Of a stretch of 55,209 bases of DNA, positions 31,701-42,223 are shown in pieces. The DNA comes from Bacteroidales bacterium Bact_11 (GTDB lineage: Bacteria > Bacteroidota > Bacteroidia > Bacteroidales > UBA932), in assembly GCA_001603505.1 (NCBI GenBank), contig LUZC01000044.1, positions 1 through 55,209 of the forward strand. The letters are read 5' to 3'. The notes under the pieces were generated by a model, which saw nothing but the letters and a program-made list of their open reading frames with translations, made no database searches and was not told where the DNA came from. How positions within the stretch are numbered: the stretch's first letter is position 1; each line of letters starts with the position of its first letter. A program made the translations under genes and the position numbers.

Positions 31701-33332
31701 ATGAACACAAAGTACATTTTCATCACGGGCGGCGTAGCTTCGTCCCTCGGCAAGGGAATCATCGCCTCCTCACTAGCAAAGCTCCTGAAAGCCAGGGGGC
31801 TGAGAGTTACTATCCAGAAATTTGACCCCTACATCAACATCGACCCCGGAACCTTGAATCCCTACGAGCACGGAGAATGCTATGTCACGGAAGACGGCGC
31901 CGAGACCGATCTCGACCTCGGCCATTACGAGCGATTCCTTGGCGTGCATACCTCCAAGGCCAACAACGTGACCACCGGCAAGATCTACAACACGGTCATC
32001 ACCAAGGAACGTGAAGGCGCCTACCTGGGCAAGACGGTCCAGATCGTGCCCCATATCACCGACGAAATCAAGCGCCGGATGCTGTTGCTGGGCCGCACGG
32101 GCGACTACGATATCATCCTCACTGAAATCGGCGGAACCGTGGGTGACATGGAGTCACAGCCGTTCATCGAAGCGGTGCGGCAGCTGCAGTGGGAGTTGCC
32201 GGAAGAAGATTGCATGAGTATCCATCTGACACTCATCCCTTATCTCAGCGCCGCCAAGGAGCTCAAGACCAAGCCCACCCAGCACTCCGTGCAGATGCTC
32301 CAGCAGATCGGCGTCAAACCCGACGTCATCGTGTGTCGCACGGAGCATCCCCTGTCGCCCGAACTGCGCCGCAAGATTGCCCTCTTTTGTAACGTTAAAC
32401 CCGGCCATGTGATCCAAAGCATCGATGCGTGGAGCATCTACCAGGTGCCGCTCAACATGCACGAGGAGCACCTTGACGAACTGGCCGTACGCAAGCTCCA
32501 GATCGAGAATTTCGCGCAGCCCGAGCTGACCCGATGGAAGGAATTCCTCAGCCGGCTGCAGCATCCTTCCCAGGAAGTCAATATCACGCTGGTCGGAAAA
32601 TACGTAGAGCTTCAGGACGCCTATAAATCGATTCTGGAGGCCTTTGTGCACGCTGGTGCGGCCAACGACTGCAAGGTGAATGTACGGACCGTCCAGAGCG
32701 AGATCGTCACGCCCGGAAATGTCGCCGAAATGCTACAGGGCGCACAGGGTATTCTGGTTGCGCCGGGATTCGGAGAGCGCGGCCTGGAAGGAAAGGTATG
32801 TGCTGTACAGTATGCCCGTGAAAACGGCATCCCCTTCCTGGGCATCTGCCTCGGCATGCAGATGTGCGTCGTTGAATTTGCGCGCCATGTCCTTGGTTGG
32901 GCCGACGCGGCATCCACGGAAGTGAATCCCCAGAGCGGCCATCCCGTGATCTGCTTGATGGAAGACCAGAAAGCCACCACCATCAAGGGCGGAACGATGC
33001 GTCTGGGCGCCTACGACTGCCAGCTGAAGCCGGAATCCCTGACCGCAGGACTCTACGGGCAGACGGCCATCCGGGAGCGGCATCGCCACCGCTACGAATT
33101 CAACTCAGAGTATCTGGAAGCGTTCGAAAAGGCCGGTCTCAAGGCCACGGGACGCAATCCTGAAACGGGCCTGGTAGAAGTCGTGGAACTCCCCTCCCAC
33201 CCCTTCTTCATCGGCACCCAGTTCCACCCCGAATACAAGAGTACACCCGAGAATCCTCACCCGCTTTTCAATGGACTCGTAAAGGCGGCGCTTATTCGGA
33301 CTGATCTTTCCGGAGTTCATCGAGGTAACTAG
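31701..33332 (+). CDS. pyrG: CTP synthase
   Basis: A 543-residue cytosolic enzyme that makes CTP from UTP, ATP and glutamine. The N-terminal synthetase domain (about residues 1-270) starts with the ATP-binding GGVASSLGKGI; the C-terminal glutamine amidotransferase domain has the nucleophile in LGICLGMQ and the His-Pro-Glu in QFHPEYKS. Full family length. The 3' end overlaps the convergent K+ channel gene by 41 nt. A hairpin directly before the start codon may regulate it. Confidence 0.97.
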   Translation: MNTKYIFITGGVASSLGKGIIASSLAKLLKARGLRVTIQKFDPYINIDPGTLNPYEHGECYVTEDGAETDLDLGHYERFLGVHTSKANNVTTGKIYNTVITKEREGAYLGKTVQIVPHITDEIKRRMLLLGRTGDYDIILTEIGGTVGDMESQPFIEAVRQLQWELPEEDCMSIHLTLIPYLSAAKELKTKPTQHSVQMLQQIGVKPDVIVCRTEHPLSPELRRKIALFCNVKPGHVIQSIDAWSIYQVPLNMHEEHLDELAVRKLQIENFAQPELTRWKEFLSRLQHPSQEVNITLVGKYVELQDAYKSILEAFVHAGAANDCKVNVRTVQSEIVTPGNVAEMLQGAQGILVAPGFGERGLEGKVCAVQYARENGIPFLGICLGMQMCVVEFARHVLGWADAASTEVNPQSGHPVICLMEDQKATTIKGGTMRLGAYDCQLKPESLTAGLYGQTAIRERHRHRYEFNSEYLEAFEKAGLKATGRNPETGLVEVVELPSHPFFIGTQFHPEYKSTPENPHPLFNGLVKAALIRTDLSGVHRGN

Positions 33333-34032
33333 CCGTGATGATGCCGGAAGGAAGGGCGATGATGGCCACGCCGAAGATCGAAGACAACATGCTGACAAAC
33401 CGTCCGACCGATGTCACCGGACACACGTCGCCGTAGCCCACGGTCGTAAGGGTCACCGTGGCCCAATACAACGCGTCGAAGAACGACCTGAAAGTTGCCT
33501 CTCCCGTAATGGGATTGATCTGCGGCTCCACGTTGAACATGATCAGCGCCGTCACGAACACGTAGAAGGCCGCCATGATCAGCACGGCGCCCAGCACCTT
33601 GCGCTCTTTCCGGATGACTCTGGCCAGCATATCGAGCTTGTCGGTATAGCGGATGAACTTGAACACGCGTGCGATACGGAACATACGGGTAATTCGGAAG
33701 AGCTTGAAGCCGCCACTGAGCAGATGGAACACCGGAATGATGGACAGCAGGTCGATGATGGCCATGATGGTGAAAGGATAAAACAGGAACGATACCGCGC
33801 CTTTCTTCAATTTGTAGTCGGCCGTCATCCAGCGCATTAAGTAGTCGACGATGAAGAAGCTGCCCGTCACCAGCTCGATATAGATGAATGCCGGATACTG
33901 CTCGACGAACATCAGCGGAATGATGCTGACGATGATCAGCACCATCATCACCACGTCGTAGATGCGGCTGAGGCGGGATGATCCGTTCGCCCGTTCGATG
34001 ATCACGAACAGTCTAAGTCGCCAATTTTTCAT
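33292..34032 (-). CDS. Voltage-gated potassium channel (ion transporter family)
   Basis: A 246-residue six-helix channel subunit: S1-S3, an S4 sensor with regularly spaced arginines (FRITRMFRIARVFKFIR), the pore helix, the selectivity filter TVGYGD and S6. Forms tetramers in the inner membrane. It overlaps trmO by 20 nt at its start and pyrG by 41 nt at its end, an unusually large antisense overlap that covers the last 13 codons of pyrG. Confidence 0.93.
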   Translation of the reverse strand: MKNWRLRLFVIIERANGSSRLSRIYDVVMMVLIIVSIIPLMFVEQYPAFIYIELVTGSFFIVDYLMRWMTADYKLKKGAVSFLFYPFTIMAIIDLLSIIPVFHLLSGGFKLFRITRMFRIARVFKFIRYTDKLDMLARVIRKERKVLGAVLIMAAFYVFVTALIMFNVEPQINPITGEATFRSFFDALYWATVTLTTVGYGDVCPVTSVGRFVSMLSSIFGVAIIALPSGIITASYLDELRKDQSE

Positions 34033-34678
34033 ATGCTTTCAAATGATTGTTTTCAACAGTGAAACCGATTTCCAGACCGGCGTATGAAAGGCCGTACGCG
34101 CGGCTGGGATCGTCATGATAGGCCGGGCGTGGATCCTGTGAGAGGATTTCCCGTAACGTTTCGACCTGGCGCGCGGAAAGTCGGGCGGCGAGAGCCGGGG
34201 CGATTTCCACTTCCAGCAAGGTCTGCCTGTTCTGCCCCACGAAACCATCGGTCGCCTCGGGATGCGAGTCTGCCCCGGGCAGATAAGGCTTGATGTCGTA
34301 GATGGGCGTGCCGTCCATCAGGTCGGCGCCCGAAACGATCAGCACGAAGCCGTTCCCGCCGTCGTTTTCGACGGATTCGAGCCGGACGCAGGAGAGTCCG
34401 AGGGGATTGGGACGGAAGGGGGAACGCGTGGCGAAAACGCCCATCCTGACATTGCCCCCCAAGCGCGGCGGCCGCACCGTCGGCGACCATCCTTCCGATT
34501 CGGAGAAGCCCCAGATCAGCCAGATGTGCGAGAAACCCTCCAGGCCGCGCAGGGCCTCCGCTTTGCGGAAAGCCGGTTCAAACACGATCTTCGAGCGCAA
34601 GGAAGGCGCCAGGCCAGCCTGCCGGGGCAGACCGAACTTGGACGGGAAATCATTGTGGATGTAAGCGATGGGCTGCAT
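34013..34678 (-). CDS. trmO: tRNA (N6-threonylcarbamoyl-A37)-N6-methyltransferase TrmO
   Basis: A 221-residue TrmO/UPF0066 (YaeB/TsaA) protein: start MQPIAYIHNDFPSKFGLP, the central GVFATRSPFRPNPLGLS signature and the DGTPIYDIKPYLP segment. It methylates t6A at position 37 of tRNA-Thr using S-adenosylmethionine. The ATG at 34678 overlaps the stop of the upstream YKSDA-repeat gene by 1 nt (TGATG), the normal TrmO start; a longer frame to 34864 lies over that gene and is rejected. The end overlaps the K+ channel gene by 20 nt. Confidence 0.93.
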   Translation of the reverse strand: MQPIAYIHNDFPSKFGLPRQAGLAPSLRSKIVFEPAFRKAEALRGLEGFSHIWLIWGFSESEGWSPTVRPPRLGGNVRMGVFATRSPFRPNPLGLSCVRLESVENDGGNGFVLIVSGADLMDGTPIYDIKPYLPGADSHPEATDGFVGQNRQTLLEVEIAPALAARLSARQVETLREILSQDPRPAYHDDPSRAYGLSYAGLEIGFTVENNHLKAYEKLAT

Positions 34679-35019
34679 CACATCATCAGATGCATCTTGC
34701 TGCGATTGCGCCAGCCGGCGTCGCTCTTGTACTCCGTCACGTAGATCACCATGTCTGCATCGCTCTTGTACTTCACGAAATAGATCTTTTTCTTGGCGTC
34801 GCTCTTGTAATTGACGAAGTGCCAAAGGCCGTTGTTGCCCTGTGCATCCGATTTGTACTTGCATTTGTAAACAACCAGGTCTGCATCGCTCTTATACTTG
34901 GCGACATACACCTTCACGTCCGCATCGCTCTTGTAGTCCACGGAATACACCGTCTGCGCGGAAGCCGCCAGGCATCCGGCCAAGAAGACGAAGAACAAAA
35001 CAAATAGGATCTTTTTCAT
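34678..35019 (-). CDS. Secreted YKSDA-repeat protein, probable 7(1)-knot (Septknot/DUF6150) family
   Basis: A 113-residue protein with a signal peptide (MKKILFVLFFVFLAGCLAASAQ; a Cys at 16 could be a lipobox but AQ cleavage fits better). The mature part carries six copies of YKSDA spaced 13-16 residues apart, alternating with beta-strand pieces (VKVYVAK, LVVYKCK, GLWHFVN, KIYFVK, MVIYVTE) and ending AGWRNRSK. From memory this is the pattern of DUF6150, now Septknot, predicted and then shown to form a 7(1) torus knot. Function unknown. It starts at 35019, not the upstream in-frame 35049, and is coupled to trmO by a TGATG overlap. Confidence 0.8.
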   Translation of the reverse strand: MKKILFVLFFVFLAGCLAASAQTVYSVDYKSDADVKVYVAKYKSDADLVVYKCKYKSDAQGNNGLWHFVNYKSDAKKKIYFVKYKSDADMVIYVTEYKSDAGWRNRSKMHLMM

Positions 35020-35066
35020 CGCAGTAGTTTTATCCCTACAAATATACAAAATTGATGCATTGTTTC

Positions 35067-35074
35067 TACCTTTG
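35067..35074 (+). promoter_or_regulatory. -7 box of the ABC-F gene
   Basis: TACCTTTG matches TAnnTTTG, and the ATG at 35079 follows after only 4 nt, so translation would begin on a leaderless mRNA. The earlier in-frame ATGs at 35052-35055 lie upstream of the box and are excluded. Confidence 0.6.
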
Positions 35075-35078
35075 CGTC

Positions 35079-36869
<1,791 letters not shown>

Positions 36870-36873
36870 TTCG

Positions 36874-36881
36874 TATCTTTG
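36874..36881 (+). promoter_or_regulatory. -7 box of the HAD phosphatase gene
   Basis: TATCTTTG matches TAnnTTTG and is followed after 6 nt by the ATG at 36888. A TTG at 36879 that could extend the frame is part of the box. Confidence 0.6.
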
Positions 36882-36887
36882 CGGCCT

Positions 36888-37742
36888 ATGAAGAAAAGAC
36901 CCACCGTAGCGCTGATTTACGACTTCGACGGGACGCTCTCGCCCGGGAACATGCAGGAATTCGGCTTCATCCAGGCCATCGGAAAAACGCCTGAAGAATT
37001 TTGGAGTCAGAGCAACCAGGTCCCGGAAGGACAGGAAGTCAGCAGCATCCTCTCCTACATGAAACTCATGATCGACGAGGCCCGCAAGAAAGGCATTTCG
37101 CTCACGAGAGACTCGTTCGTGTCGTTCGGCAAGCACATCGCGCTCTACGAAGGCGTCAAAGAATGGTTTGCGCTCATCAACGAATATGGGCGGCGTCACG
37201 GCGTAACGGTGGAACACTACATCAACTCTTCAGGACAGACCGAGCTTATCGAAGGCACCAGCATCGCGAACGAATTCAAGAAGATCTTCGCCTGCTCCTT
37301 CTGGTACGACGACAGCGGCGTGGCCGTCTGGCCGGCGGTCGCCGTGGACTATACGGGCAAGACGCAGTTCCTCTTCAAGATCGCCAAGGGCATCATGGAC
37401 ATCAGCGACAACACCAAGGTCAACGAGAGCCAGAAAGAAGACGACAAGCCCATCCCTTTCAGCCACATGATCTATCTGGGCGACGGGACCACCGACATCC
37501 CCTGCATGAAGATCGTAAAGATGTTCGGCGGCAACTCCATCGCCGTCTATTCCCCTGACAACAAGCACCAGCGCGATACAGCCCACACGTTGCTGCGGCA
37601 GGACCGCGTCAATTTCATCTGCAAGGCCGACTACCGTGCGGACGGCGAAATCTACAAAGTGGTGACCACCATCATCGACAAGATCAAGGCAGAGAATGAT
37701 TTCCATGACCTGCAGCGAAAAAACAGAAGGAGATCGTCATGA
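36888..37742 (+). CDS. HAD-superfamily phosphatase
   Basis: A 284-residue cytosolic protein with HAD motif I YDFDGTLS near residue 10, a helical cap, and motif III/IV YLGDGTTDIPCMK near residues 193-205. This is the phosphoserine-phosphatase-like layout; the substrate is not evident. Promoter and start are adjacent (-7 box at 36874). The stop overlaps the VanZ start by 4 nt, so the two genes are coupled. Confidence 0.87.
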   Translation: MKKRPTVALIYDFDGTLSPGNMQEFGFIQAIGKTPEEFWSQSNQVPEGQEVSSILSYMKLMIDEARKKGISLTRDSFVSFGKHIALYEGVKEWFALINEYGRRHGVTVEHYINSSGQTELIEGTSIANEFKKIFACSFWYDDSGVAVWPAVAVDYTGKTQFLFKIAKGIMDISDNTKVNESQKEDDKPIPFSHMIYLGDGTTDIPCMKIVKMFGGNSIAVYSPDNKHQRDTAHTLLRQDRVNFICKADYRADGEIYKVVTTIIDKIKAENDFHDLQRKNRRRSS

Positions 37743-38125
37743 AGCCCGTTTTCCGCATCACCTGGATGGCACTGTTCGTGCTCTATCTGCTCGGCGTGGC
37801 CTATCTGTGCTTCAGCGACGGCAAAACCAGTCTCGAACTGCCCACATCACTCTGGGGCATCCCCATCGACAAATGCGTCCATTTTGCGATGTTCCTTCCG
37901 TTCCCGATCCTGGGTACGATTGCCTTCCATTTCAATAGCTGGTGGCGCACCCTGTGCCTTACGGTGCTGATGGCCAACGTCATTGCGTTCGCCTTCGAAC
38001 TGCTGCAGAGCCGTATCACGGACAACCGCACCACCGACCCCGCCGACCTGAACGCCAACATCCTCGGCATCAGCGTCGGCCTGCTGGTCATGATCGTGGT
38101 CGGATTGCTTAGGAAAAAATCATAG
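37739..38125 (+). CDS. VanZ-family membrane protein
   Basis: A 128-residue protein with four membrane helices and the VanZ pattern IDKCVHFAMFLPFPILG, then FAFELLQS and DPADLNANILGISVG. VanZ proteins are linked to glycopeptide or lipophilic-compound tolerance, but this short stand-alone form is a common core gene of unknown role. It overlaps the HAD gene by 4 nt and the convergent desulfhydrase gene by 6 nt. Confidence 0.87.
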   Translation: MKPVFRITWMALFVLYLLGVAYLCFSDGKTSLELPTSLWGIPIDKCVHFAMFLPFPILGTIAFHFNSWWRTLCLTVLMANVIAFAFELLQSRITDNRTTDPADLNANILGISVGLLVMIVVGLLRKKS

Positions 38126-39133
38126 CGGGAACGTCCGGGACACCGGGAAGAGGCCGAACAGGCCGCCGGTGTGGATGAAGAGGATGTTCTCCGATGAGCG
38201 GAGACGTCCGCCTTCACGTAGCTCGTTCACCATGCCGTAGGTCGCCTTGCCCGTGTACACGGGATCGAACACCGTGGCCTCCAGCCGCGCCATGCGGCGG
38301 ATATGTTCCAGTTCCTCCGGACGGCTCAGCGCATAGCCGATGCCCACATATTCCTCGAAGAACTCGAAGTCGGCCGGTTCGAGCGAAGCGCCCCACAGCA
38401 CAGCCTCTTTCTCGGAGAGTTCTCCCTGCTCCACCAGATACGGCAGCGCATCGCGCGAAATGCGCACGGCCACATCCTTGAAAAAGGCCGCGTCGTCGCA
38501 CACGCACACGCCGATCACGCGTTTTCCATAGCCCTTCACCAGGTTGGCCAGCTGCAACCCCGCCAGCGTACCGCCGGAACCCGTCGCCACCACCACCGTA
38601 TCGAAGGTCACGCCCAGGGCGTGCTCCTGCGCCACGATCTCCTGCATGGCGTTGTAATAGCCCAGTACGCCCACGCCGAAGGATGCCCCTTCCGGGATTA
38701 CGTACGGGCGATAGCCCTGCGCCGCATATTGCTCCGCCATCTCCTGCATGATTTCGCCGCGATGGTCGCGGTATTCGTCGCGCGTGCAGAAGCGCACGTC
38801 CGCGCCCAAAAGCCGGTCGAGGAAATAATTGCCTTCCACGGGCGGCTCTTCGCCGATGCGCAGCAGGACGGCCGACTTCATGCCCAGGTACGTGGCCACG
38901 GCCACCGTGGCGCGGCAGTGGTTCGACTGAATGCCGCCGCAAGTGATCAGCAGGTCGCATCCCCATTCCTGAGCCTCCTGCACGGCAAATTCCAGTTTAC
39001 GGATCTTATTGCCCGACCACTCGCTGCCGGTCTGGTCGTCGCGCTTGATCCAGATGTTCTTCCCGCATTCCTCCGACCAGCGGGTCAGTCGCTGAATCTT
39101 CGTGGGAAGATTCGCCAGAGCCAATTTCTTCAT
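38120..39133 (-). CDS. PLP-dependent D-cysteine desulfhydrase / ACC deaminase family
   Basis: A 337-residue fold-type II PLP enzyme: the Schiff-base Lys in SEWSGNKIRKLEF near residue 43, the substrate loop CGGIQSNHCRAT, the phosphate-binding TGSGGTLAG and the final TGGLFGLFP. This matches DcyD and 1-aminocyclopropane-1-carboxylate deaminase relatives. The likely activity is D-cysteine to pyruvate, H2S and ammonia, but ACC deaminase cannot be excluded. Confidence 0.87.
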   Translation of the reverse strand: MKKLALANLPTKIQRLTRWSEECGKNIWIKRDDQTGSEWSGNKIRKLEFAVQEAQEWGCDLLITCGGIQSNHCRATVAVATYLGMKSAVLLRIGEEPPVEGNYFLDRLLGADVRFCTRDEYRDHRGEIMQEMAEQYAAQGYRPYVIPEGASFGVGVLGYYNAMQEIVAQEHALGVTFDTVVVATGSGGTLAGLQLANLVKGYGKRVIGVCVCDDAAFFKDVAVRISRDALPYLVEQGELSEKEAVLWGASLEPADFEFFEEYVGIGYALSRPEELEHIRRMARLEATVFDPVYTGKATYGMVNELREGGRLRSSENILFIHTGGLFGLFPVSRTFPL

Positions 39134-39165
39134 AAAATGTCGTTCACTTTTTCAACAAATATAAG

Positions 39166-39173
39166 TATTTTTG
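39166..39173 (+). promoter_or_regulatory. -7 box of the golvesin-domain protein gene
   Basis: TATTTTTG matches TAnnTTTG and lies 23 nt before the ATG at 39197. It rules out the long upstream extension of this open frame, which is antisense to the desulfhydrase gene. Confidence 0.5.
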
Positions 39174-39196
39174 TCTACCGAAACCAATCATTCGAC

Positions 39197-42100
39197 ATGA
39201 AACACCCCTTTTTCTTCCTCCTTCTTGCCGCAGCGCTGCTGCTCCCCGCTCCCGCACAGGCAGCCCGCGACAAGGATCTTGAGCCCATGGCCGACTCCAT
39301 CAGCAATTATCTCCGGGAAAGAACGCTTGTCCGCAGCTACGTGGCGGTCGACAGGGCCGTCGTCCTCCAGGATGGCACCCTGCAGCTCAACCTGAGCCGC
39401 GGCCTCGTGGATTTCCCGTTGCGCGACCAGGAAATCAAGGATCTGTACGCGATCGCCAAGGCGACGCTGCCGAAGAAATACGCCAAATACAAGAACAAAC
39501 TCTCGCTCTACGCGGACAAGAAACCCGTAGAATACTATAAGAGCCGCTATTTCGCGGCCAAACGCGATGCCACACCCGTCAAGGAGCACCGGATGTATGC
39601 CGGACGCTTCCACGATGCGCTGAGCGCGCCGCTGGTAACGCGCCTCTCCTCGCCCGTCCATCCCACAAAAGGCCTCCAGAACCGCCACATCGCGCTCTGG
39701 CAGAGCCACGGATGGTACTATGAGCAATCGCTCAAACGCTGGGAATGGCAGCGTGCCCGCATCTTCGAAACCGTGGAAGACCTCTACACGCAGAGTTACG
39801 TAGTCCCGTTCCTGGTGCCGATGCTCGAGAACGCCGGCGCCGTGGTAATGCTGCCGCGCGAGCGCGACTGGAACATCCACGAAGTGATTGTGGACAACGA
39901 CGATCCGGACACCGGCTACCGCGAGTCCGGTGCCTGGAAGGCCGCGCCCGACACGGGCTTCGCCAACCCGAAGGCCTATTATCTCTATCAGGAGAATCCA
40001 TTCAAGATGGGAACGGCCCGCATGGCGAAAGTGCACAGCGGCGGGGAAAGTGTGGCCGCCTGGATTCCGGACATTCCGGAAGACGGCGAATATGCCGTGT
40101 ATGTGGCCTACCAGACCGTTGACGGCAGCACCGATGCCGCTCACTACGAAGTGCGCCATACGGGCGGCACCACGCAGTTTGCCGTCAACCAGCAGATGGG
40201 TGGCGGCACCTGGATTTACCTGGGCCGTTTCGGTTTCCTGAAAGGCAGGCATGAGCACCAGGGCGTGTTCCTCACGAACCGCGGCCCCGAAGGCGTAGTG
40301 ACGGCCGACGCCGTGAAATTCGGCGGCGGAATGGGAAACATGGCCCGCAAGCCGGGCGAAGTGAAGGAAGGCGACTTCGACATCGAGCCCGAGGTTTCCG
40401 GCTATCCGCGCATCACGGAAGGCTCTCGTTACTGGCTCCAGTGGGCGGGTTTCAACGACACCATCTATTCCCGCAACCGCAACGCGACCGACTATAACGA
40501 CGACTACATGTCGCGCGGCATGTGGGTCAACACGCTCTCCGACGGCTCATACCTGAAGCCCGACAAGCCCGGATACAACGTGCCGCTCGACCTCTCGTTC
40601 GCCTTCCATACCGACGCGGGCACCACGCTCAACGACTCGATCGTGGGCACGCTGGCCATTTACACGCGCCTGTCGAACGACGAGGAGAAATATCCCAACG
40701 GTGAAGACCGTTCCATCGGCCGCGACTACACCGACATCGTGCAGACCCAGATCGTCGATGACATCCGTGCGCTCTACGAGCCCATCTGGAGCCGCCGGCA
40801 GCTGTGGGACCGATCCTACGCCGAGAGCCGGATGCCCGAAGTGCCCGGTATGCTGCTGGAACTGCTTTCCCACCAGAACCTGGCCGACATGCGCTACGGT
40901 CTCGACCCGTCGTTCCGCTTTACCGTGTCGCGCGCCATCTACAAGGGCATGCTGAAATTCCTGGCCTGGATCAACGGCTTCGAATACACCGTGCAGCCGC
41001 TGCCGGTGAGCGGTTTTGAAGCGCATTTCGGTCCGGAAGGAACGGCTGTCCTCTCGTGGGAGCCCGTGAAAGACCCGCTGGAAGCCACGGCCGATCCCAC
41101 CGGCTACATCCTTTACACGCGCATGGACGACGGCGGCTTCAACAACGGCGTTCCCCTCGAAGAAGCCCATGCCGAGATTTCCATCCGTCCGGGACACATC
41201 TACAGTTTCCGCGTCACCGCCACCAACGCCGGCGGCGAGAGTTTCCCGAGCGAGACACTGTCGGTAGGCATCGTCAATGAGAACGCCCCCACAGTATTGA
41301 TCGTCAACAACTTCGACCGCGTCAGCGCTCCGGTGAGCTTTGCCTCGGCCGACTCGACGTATGCCGGATTCAACAACCGGATCGATGGGGGCGTCCCCTA
41401 TCTCTACGATATTTCCTTTATCGGCAACCAGCACGAATTCCGCCGTGCCATCCCCTGGATGGACGATGACAGCGCCGGATTCGGGGCATCCGACAGCGAC
41501 TACGAGACGAAAGTCATCGCCGGCAACACCTTCGACTACCCTTACGTCCACGGCAAAGCCTGGATGGAAGCCGGCTGCAACTTCGTGTCGGCCAGCCGCA
41601 GTGCCGTCGCGGGACGCCGCATCGAAATGAACCGCTACACGCTCTCCGACCTCATCTGCGGTAAGCAGTTGACTACGCAAGTCGGCCGCAAAGGGGCCGG
41701 ACCGCTGCGCTACGAAGTGTTCCCCGAAGGACTCCGTGCCCAGATCGAAGATTTCACGCGCGTGGGCGGTAACCTGCTCGTATCGGGCGCCTATGTGGGT
41801 TCCGATCTGTGGGAACCCGTGTACGCCTTTGACATCGATTCCACGCTGAATGCGCAGTATTTCGAGCCGGGCAAGCGGTTCGCCCAGGAAGTGCTCCACT
41901 ACCGCTGGATGACCAATTCCGCCGCCGTGACGGGCGAAGTCAAAGGGGTGCAGAATCCCCTCGGCATTTCAGGCAAGGGCCGCTACATCTACCTCACCGC
42001 GCTCAACGACCGGTGCTATGCCGTGGAAGCTCCCGACGGACTCAATCCCGTGGGCGACGGCGCCTACACCGTGTTCCGGTATGCAGAAAACAACATCTCG

Positions 42101-42223
42101 GCCGGAGTGGCTTTTGAGGGCGGTTATAAAACCGTGATCCTCGGATTCCCGGTCGAGACGCTGGAGACGCAGGAGCAGATCGACTGCCTGATCGGCGAAA
42201 TCGCCTGCTTCTTCCGCCGTTAG
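39197..42223 (+). CDS. Secreted multidomain protein: golvesin-like, amidase-like and FN3 domains
   Basis: A 1008-residue protein with a signal peptide (MKHPFFFLLLAAALLLPAPAQA). A golvesin-C-like beta-sandwich lies at about residues 268-388 (YAVYVAYQTVDG, FLKGRHEHQG), the type found on annotated xanthan lyases. A following domain has FAFHTDAG near residue 468 and PEVPGMLLELLSHQN near 550, the His and Glu positions of zinc N-acetylmuramoyl-alanine amidases. An FN3 domain sits at about 630-700 and a Rossmann-like domain at about 700-1000. It probably cleaves a cell-wall or polysaccharide substrate outside the cell. It ends in a 4-nt overlap with the convergent BACON gene. Confidence 0.85.
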   Translation: MKHPFFFLLLAAALLLPAPAQAARDKDLEPMADSISNYLRERTLVRSYVAVDRAVVLQDGTLQLNLSRGLVDFPLRDQEIKDLYAIAKATLPKKYAKYKNKLSLYADKKPVEYYKSRYFAAKRDATPVKEHRMYAGRFHDALSAPLVTRLSSPVHPTKGLQNRHIALWQSHGWYYEQSLKRWEWQRARIFETVEDLYTQSYVVPFLVPMLENAGAVVMLPRERDWNIHEVIVDNDDPDTGYRESGAWKAAPDTGFANPKAYYLYQENPFKMGTARMAKVHSGGESVAAWIPDIPEDGEYAVYVAYQTVDGSTDAAHYEVRHTGGTTQFAVNQQMGGGTWIYLGRFGFLKGRHEHQGVFLTNRGPEGVVTADAVKFGGGMGNMARKPGEVKEGDFDIEPEVSGYPRITEGSRYWLQWAGFNDTIYSRNRNATDYNDDYMSRGMWVNTLSDGSYLKPDKPGYNVPLDLSFAFHTDAGTTLNDSIVGTLAIYTRLSNDEEKYPNGEDRSIGRDYTDIVQTQIVDDIRALYEPIWSRRQLWDRSYAESRMPEVPGMLLELLSHQNLADMRYGLDPSFRFTVSRAIYKGMLKFLAWINGFEYTVQPLPVSGFEAHFGPEGTAVLSWEPVKDPLEATADPTGYILYTRMDDGGFNNGVPLEEAHAEISIRPGHIYSFRVTATNAGGESFPSETLSVGIVNENAPTVLIVNNFDRVSAPVSFASADSTYAGFNNRIDGGVPYLYDISFIGNQHEFRRAIPWMDDDSAGFGASDSDYETKVIAGNTFDYPYVHGKAWMEAGCNFVSASRSAVAGRRIEMNRYTLSDLICGKQLTTQVGRKGAGPLRYEVFPEGLRAQIEDFTRVGGNLLVSGAYVGSDLWEPVYAFDIDSTLNAQYFEPGKRFAQEVLHYRWMTNSAAVTGEVKGVQNPLGISGKGRYIYLTALNDRCYAVEAPDGLNPVGDGAYTVFRYAENNISAGVAFEGGYKTVILGFPVETLETQEQIDCLIGEIACFFRR

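Noticed and set aside
34679-34864. A longer TrmO start at 34864
   Set aside because: The extra 62 residues are an out-of-frame reading of the YKSDA-repeat gene; the conserved TrmO start is MQPIAYIH at 34678.
34678-35019. Six YKSDA units as a recent DNA tandem repeat
   Set aside because: The motif repeats in protein, but the intervening strands differ and unit spacing varies by 13-16 residues, so this is an old structural repeat and not a replication-slippage array.
38303-39196. A 298-codon upstream extension of the golvesin-domain protein
   Set aside because: It is antisense to the PLP desulfhydrase gene and ends just before a signal peptide and a -7 box, so the start is 39197.
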